Shown: positions 61,053 to 64,000 of the stretch, piece by piece
How positions within the stretch are numbered: position 1 is the first letter of the stretch
How the letters are laid out: every line of letters starts with the position of its first letter
DNA from: Litorivivens sp041624475
GTDB lineage: Bacteria; Pseudomonadota; Gammaproteobacteria; Pseudomonadales; Spongiibacteraceae
Length of the DNA: 64,000 nt
Assembly (NCBI RefSeq): GCF_041624475.1
Contig: NZ_JBFJUX010000005.1
Coordinates: forward strand, 1-64,000
Reading direction: 5' to 3'
Notes under the pieces: model-generated
What the model was told of the DNA's origin: nothing
Database searches by the model: none
Seen by the model: the letters and a program-made list of their open reading frames with translations, nothing else
Made by a program: the position numbers and the translations under genes

Positions 61053-62690
61053 ATGTACTACATGCGAAGCGGGAAGACAGCTTCGCTTGCGCAAAGACCA
61101 CAACCGCGAGAGCTCATTCCCTCAATGAGACTAGCCTGGAAAGCTGCCGCTCTTATCCTCATCAATGTGGTTATAACCTTTGCTGCGGGCCTGCTGGCAC
61201 GCAATTTTATTCTCAACCCGGAACTCGCCCAAGTAGAGCGCAGCAATGACGAAAAAGTCCTGCGCCAACTGAATCTTGTCCAGGAGCTGGTTGTAGTAAA
61301 CCTGATTGACTCGGTCAATCGCGCCCGGCAAATCGCCTCTGGCATTCGTGAAGACCACTGGCAGCAGTATTCGGTTGCCATCAGCTACCTGGCCGCGAAC
61401 AGCGACTACGACTTTGTTATCAGTACCAGTCGCAATGGCGACTTTGCTCAGGTCCGCCCCGGACGCAGCTTTAGTCTCGGCGAGGCGCCGTCCAGCAAAG
61501 AAGTAGAACAGATCATTTCCCGCGCCCGCGCAGCTGACAGCTATCCGTACGTAGATTTCGTGGCACTGGATGAAGGCCCGGCTATGATCGCTGCACAGCA
61601 GCTTCTCCACCCGTATGGCAAAGGGCCGGAGCTGTTTATCGTTGCCAACCAGATTAACAATGCATTTACCCAACGGCTTTCAGCCTTTGCCGGGGTCGAT
61701 TTGCGGCTGACAAGCGTTAAAGAACACACCCTCATACAGCAGGAGCCGCGCGCCCTGTCTGGTATTCGCTCGGAATCGAACACGATGCACTGGGCCGTCA
61801 ATGACGCACGCGGCATGCCAGCCGTGACTTTCTCTGTCGACCTGCCCCCGCGCAGCTACGATGACAAGATTCTGACGCCGACGCTGGCCATTGCTCTGCT
61901 GTTTACCTTGTTAATGTGGAGCGGAGCCATCTGGCTGCTCTATCGCACGCTGATTCGGCCTATGAATATGGCCAGCCACACCCTGCAACAGATCATGAAC
62001 GACCAGGACTACGTTCGCCGCCTGGAGTACGCCCACAAAGACGAATTTGGCCGTCTGATCCACTTCTTCAATCGCCTGCTGGACATGGTCGATAGACACA
62101 CATCTGAGCTCGAAACCCTGTCGTTGACTGACCCGCTGACCGATCTGAACAACCGTCGGGCCTTCGATATTCAGTCGCAGCGCTTCTGGCCACTGGCGGA
62201 ACGGGCCGAGACACGGGTAGCCCTGCTGGCCTTCGATATCGACCATTTCAAGAGCTATAACGATACCTACGGTCATCCGGCGGGCGACAAGGTCATACAG
62301 GCCTTTGCCGGCGTGTTGGCCGGCATCTTCAAGCGGGCCAGTGATGTGGTTGCCCGGGTGGGCGGCGAGGAATTTCTGGTCTTGACCCAGGACTCTCCCC
62401 GGGGCGCGTGCCAGGTACTGGCCCACCGGGCTCTGCAGGAGCTGCGCGATTTGCGCATTGAACACGAAGGTAACCCATCGCAAGGCGTGGTCACTGCAAG
62501 TGCAGGTATCTTTCACTGCGTGCCCGATGCCAACCTCACGCTGGAGATGGCACTCAACCGGGTTGACGAGGTCCTTTATGAGGCCAAGCAGACGGGACGC
62601 AACCGGGCCATGCACAGCGACGCACTGGTAGACGGGGTCAGTCCGGTTGTGTCAGCCGAGGTGATTAAGCTACCTGGCGGCAAGCACTAG
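61053..62690 (+). CDS. membrane diguanylate cyclase (GGDEF) with periplasmic sensor and HAMP
   Basis: About 545 residues. TM1 is near 27-50, a periplasmic Cache-like sensor spans about 50-270, TM2 is near 276-300 (PTLAIALLFTLLMWSGAIWL), a HAMP-like linker follows, and the GGDEF domain lies at about 370-530. The active loop is GGEEF at 437-441, and the inhibitory I-site RASD at 428-431 is intact, so it should make c-di-GMP and be product-inhibited. The start is uncertain: ATGs at 61053, 61062 and 61125 (just before TM1) are all open; none has a good ribosome site. It may feed the nearby MshEN protein. Confidence 0.9.
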   Translation: MYYMRSGKTASLAQRPQPRELIPSMRLAWKAAALILINVVITFAAGLLARNFILNPELAQVERSNDEKVLRQLNLVQELVVVNLIDSVNRARQIASGIREDHWQQYSVAISYLAANSDYDFVISTSRNGDFAQVRPGRSFSLGEAPSSKEVEQIISRARAADSYPYVDFVALDEGPAMIAAQQLLHPYGKGPELFIVANQINNAFTQRLSAFAGVDLRLTSVKEHTLIQQEPRALSGIRSESNTMHWAVNDARGMPAVTFSVDLPPRSYDDKILTPTLAIALLFTLLMWSGAIWLLYRTLIRPMNMASHTLQQIMNDQDYVRRLEYAHKDEFGRLIHFFNRLLDMVDRHTSELETLSLTDPLTDLNNRRAFDIQSQRFWPLAERAETRVALLAFDIDHFKSYNDTYGHPAGDKVIQAFAGVLAGIFKRASDVVARVGGEEFLVLTQDSPRGACQVLAHRALQELRDLRIEHEGNPSQGVVTASAGIFHCVPDANLTLEMALNRVDEVLYEAKQTGRNRAMHSDALVDGVSPVVSAEVIKLPGGKH

Positions 62691-62694
62691 GACC

Positions 62695-62877
62695 TCAGTA
62701 AACACCTGAGGTGCGCGCCAGGAAAATACTGAACGCACTGAACACAGTGACTACCGTAATCAGCATGATAATCATGCGCATCGGTTTGAAGGGTTTACGC
62801 GGTGTGACGTTGTAGCCGGTCTTCAGGTACTCGTCCACGCGTTTCTGGTCTTCGGGGTAGAGCTTTCGTTCAGACAT
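62695..62877 (-). CDS. DUF3094 small membrane protein
   Basis: A 60-residue protein starting MSERKLYPEDQKRVDEYL at 62877. The EDQxRVDxYL...RKPFKPxR pattern followed by one transmembrane helix (MRMIIMLITVVTVFSAFSIFL) matches the DUF3094 family of Pseudomonas and relatives. An in-frame start 27 codons earlier is not family-like. Function unknown. It converges with the diguanylate cyclase and follows the acyl-CoA dehydrogenase on the other side of an inverted repeat. Confidence 0.82.
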   Translation of the reverse strand: MSERKLYPEDQKRVDEYLKTGYNVTPRKPFKPMRMIIMLITVVTVFSAFSIFLARTSGVY

Positions 62878-62940
62878 AGCGAATGACTTCAGCCAGGGCA
62901 AAAGCCCATTATCCCACTCGACGCCTGCAAGTCCAAGCCT

Positions 62941-62973
62941 TGCACTTGCAGGACTCACAGCCCCGCAAGTGCA
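62941..62973. repeat. 9-bp inverted repeat between the acyl-CoA dehydrogenase and DUF3094
   Basis: TGCACTTGC (62941-62949) and GCAAGTGCA (62965-62973) with a 15-base spacer; a further CTGCAAGT occurs at about 62925. No T-tract, so either a weak terminator for the leftward dehydrogenase gene or a binding site. Confidence 0.35.
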
Positions 62974-62983
62974 GTCACAAAGC

Positions 62984-64000
62984 TTAGAACGCGTCTTCCG
63001 GCAGAGCCATCAACACGTCGCTACCCGCGCGCACGGAGGCTGCCATCGCATCCAGCTGCGGCAGCAGGCGAGTCATATAGAATCGCGCCGTATGCAGCTT
63101 CGATGTGTAGAAGGCATCGTCTCCGGCCTGCAGCGCAGCTTCCGCCATCCGCGCCCACATATAGGCGTAAATGGTGTAGCCCGCCGCGTTGAGATATTCA
63201 ACCGAGGCGGCGCCGACGGCGTGAGGATCATTTTTAGCGGCGCTCAAAACGTCCTGGGTCAGGGCCTCAAGCGTATCGACGGCTGACAGCAGCGGCGCCG
63301 TAAACTCGTCCATCCCCGCGGTTTTTGCACTGGCAGCGTAATCGCGCATCTGCTGGATCAACACAGCCATGTTCTGGCCACCGTTGGCCGCAACCTTGCG
63401 CCCCATCAGGTCAAGAGCCTGAATACCGTTGGTACCTTCGTAGATCTGGGCAATACGCACGTCGCGCACATACTGCTCCATACCCCACTCGCGCACATAA
63501 CCGTGACCGCCGAAGCACTGCTGTCCCAGTACCGTACATTCCAGACCCTTGTCGGTGAGGAAGGCTTTTGCAATCGGGGTCAGCAATTCCACCAGGCCTG
63601 CGGCGCGGGCTTTTTCTTCGCCTTCACCAAACTTGGAGGTATCGAGCTGCTGGCCGACAAAAACGGCGAAGGCGCGACCCGCTTCCACGTAGGCTTTCTG
63701 CGTGAGCAGCATGCGACGCACATCGGGGTGAACGATAATCGGATCGGCTGGGCCATCGGCATTCTGCGGGCCAGCTGGTGAGCGACTCTGCAGACGCTCA
63801 CGGGCATAGTCCAGGGCGCCGTTATAAGACGCCGCCGCAAGACCCAGGCCCTGCACACCCACTGACAGACGTTCGTAGTTCATCATGGTGAACATGGCCG
63901 CCAAGCCGCGGTTCACTTCACCGACCAGATACCCCTTTGCGCCATCAAAGTTAAGCACACAGGTGGCCGAGGCATGAATGCCCATCTTGTGCTCGACGCT
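62984..64000 (-). CDS. acyl-CoA dehydrogenase, DmdC/FadE-like (partial, N-terminus outside)
   Basis: The frame is open through the right edge (the last codons read SVEHKMGIH), so only the C-terminal 338 residues are visible. NFDGAKGYLVGEVNRGLAAM and FTMMNYERLSVGVQGLGLA mark the roughly 600-residue acyl-CoA dehydrogenases with an extra C-terminal domain (PF12806), related to DmdC. The catalytic-loop segment IAQIYEGTNGIQALDLMGRK is intact. It oxidises an acyl-CoA to an enoyl-CoA. A leftward gene; its promoter and ETF partners are outside the window. Confidence 0.92.
   Translation of the reverse strand, partial: SVEHKMGIHASATCVLNFDGAKGYLVGEVNRGLAAMFTMMNYERLSVGVQGLGLAAASYNGALDYARERLQSRSPAGPQNADGPADPIIVHPDVRRMLLTQKAYVEAGRAFAVFVGQQLDTSKFGEGEEKARAAGLVELLTPIAKAFLTDKGLECTVLGQQCFGGHGYVREWGMEQYVRDVRIAQIYEGTNGIQALDLMGRKVAANGGQNMAVLIQQMRDYAASAKTAGMDEFTAPLLSAVDTLEALTQDVLSAAKNDPHAVGAASVEYLNAAGYTIYAYMWARMAEAALQAGDDAFYTSKLHTARFYMTRLLPQLDAMAASVRAGSDVLMALPEDAF

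Noticed and set aside
62692..62712. ACCTCAG/CTGAGGT hairpin as a terminator of the diguanylate cyclase
   Set aside because: The stem is only 7 bp, has no T-tract and lies within the DUF3094 stop region, so I do not list it as a terminator.

Overview
The window reads as a chromosomal piece of an aerobic, Gram-negative gammaproteobacterium, probably a marine lineage of the Cellvibrionales/Spongiibacteraceae/Halieaceae type. Pointers are three TonB-dependent receptors with an N-terminal EEVxVTAxKR-type TonB box, a second EF-G of the Vibrio/Shewanella FusA2 kind, a DUF3094 protein, and many acyl-CoA, P450 and flavin-monooxygenase genes typical of lipid, steroid or isoprenoid degraders. The placement is inferred from family knowledge; no rRNA gene is present. 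I see no transposase, integrase, phage gene or CRISPR array.

Layout. 1-5387 (-): an operon of thiolase-like protein, enoyl-CoA hydratase, cytochrome P450, HSL-type hydrolase and an AraC-type regulator that runs off the left edge. 5564-10545 (+): aldehyde dehydrogenase, acyl-CoA synthetase, luciferase-like oxidoreductase and MaoC hydratase, with two candidate small ORFs. 10601-14196 (-): TetR regulator, luciferase-like oxidoreductase, SnoaL-like protein and two SDRs. 14298-15358 (-): a HEPN/nucleotidyltransferase (toxin-antitoxin type) pair with a striking double-dyad operator on its promoter. 15389-20357 (-): MmyB-like XRE regulator, two acyl-CoA dehydrogenases around a GST, and an alpha/beta hydrolase. 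20568-27482: TonB receptor, Tyr-phosphatase-like protein, receiver-only response regulator, Dps, an outer-membrane barrel and a DUF1214 protein. 27640-27836: an initiator tRNA with promoter and terminator. 28399-38811 (-): nitronate monooxygenase-like protein, acyl-CoA synthetase, Baeyer-Villiger-type monooxygenase, PF10118 diiron protein, a translationally coupled acyl-CoA dehydrogenase pair and a TonB receptor. 39023-44421 (+): DUF305 and LVIVD proteins, luciferase-like oxidoreductase, second P450, membrane protein. 44491-49873 (-): fusA2, TonB receptor, DUF1295 protein. 50043-58388: class I-type HMG-CoA reductase, leucine dehydrogenase, fused indolepyruvate:ferredoxin oxidoreductase, leuA and an Lrp regulator. 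58520-64000: a tandem MshEN-repeat membrane protein, an XRE-type protein, a lipoprotein serine protease, a diguanylate cyclase, DUF3094, and the C-terminal part of a DmdC-like acyl-CoA dehydrogenase.

How it fits together. TonB receptors would import large hydrophobic or complexed substrates; P450s, a BVMO and luciferase-like oxidoreductases oxygenate them; aldehyde dehydrogenase and acyl-CoA synthetases make CoA thioesters; acyl-CoA dehydrogenases, crotonase, MaoC, SDRs and the thiolase-like protein shorten the chains. The right third is a branched-chain amino/keto-acid module, probably Lrp-controlled, next to a mevalonate-forming HMG-CoA reductase that is unusual for this group. Substrates cannot be read from the sequence. 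The observations I rate highest are the HEPN/MNT operator-promoter arrangement, the stand-alone tandem MshEN membrane protein close to a diguanylate cyclase, and the HMG-CoA reductase.
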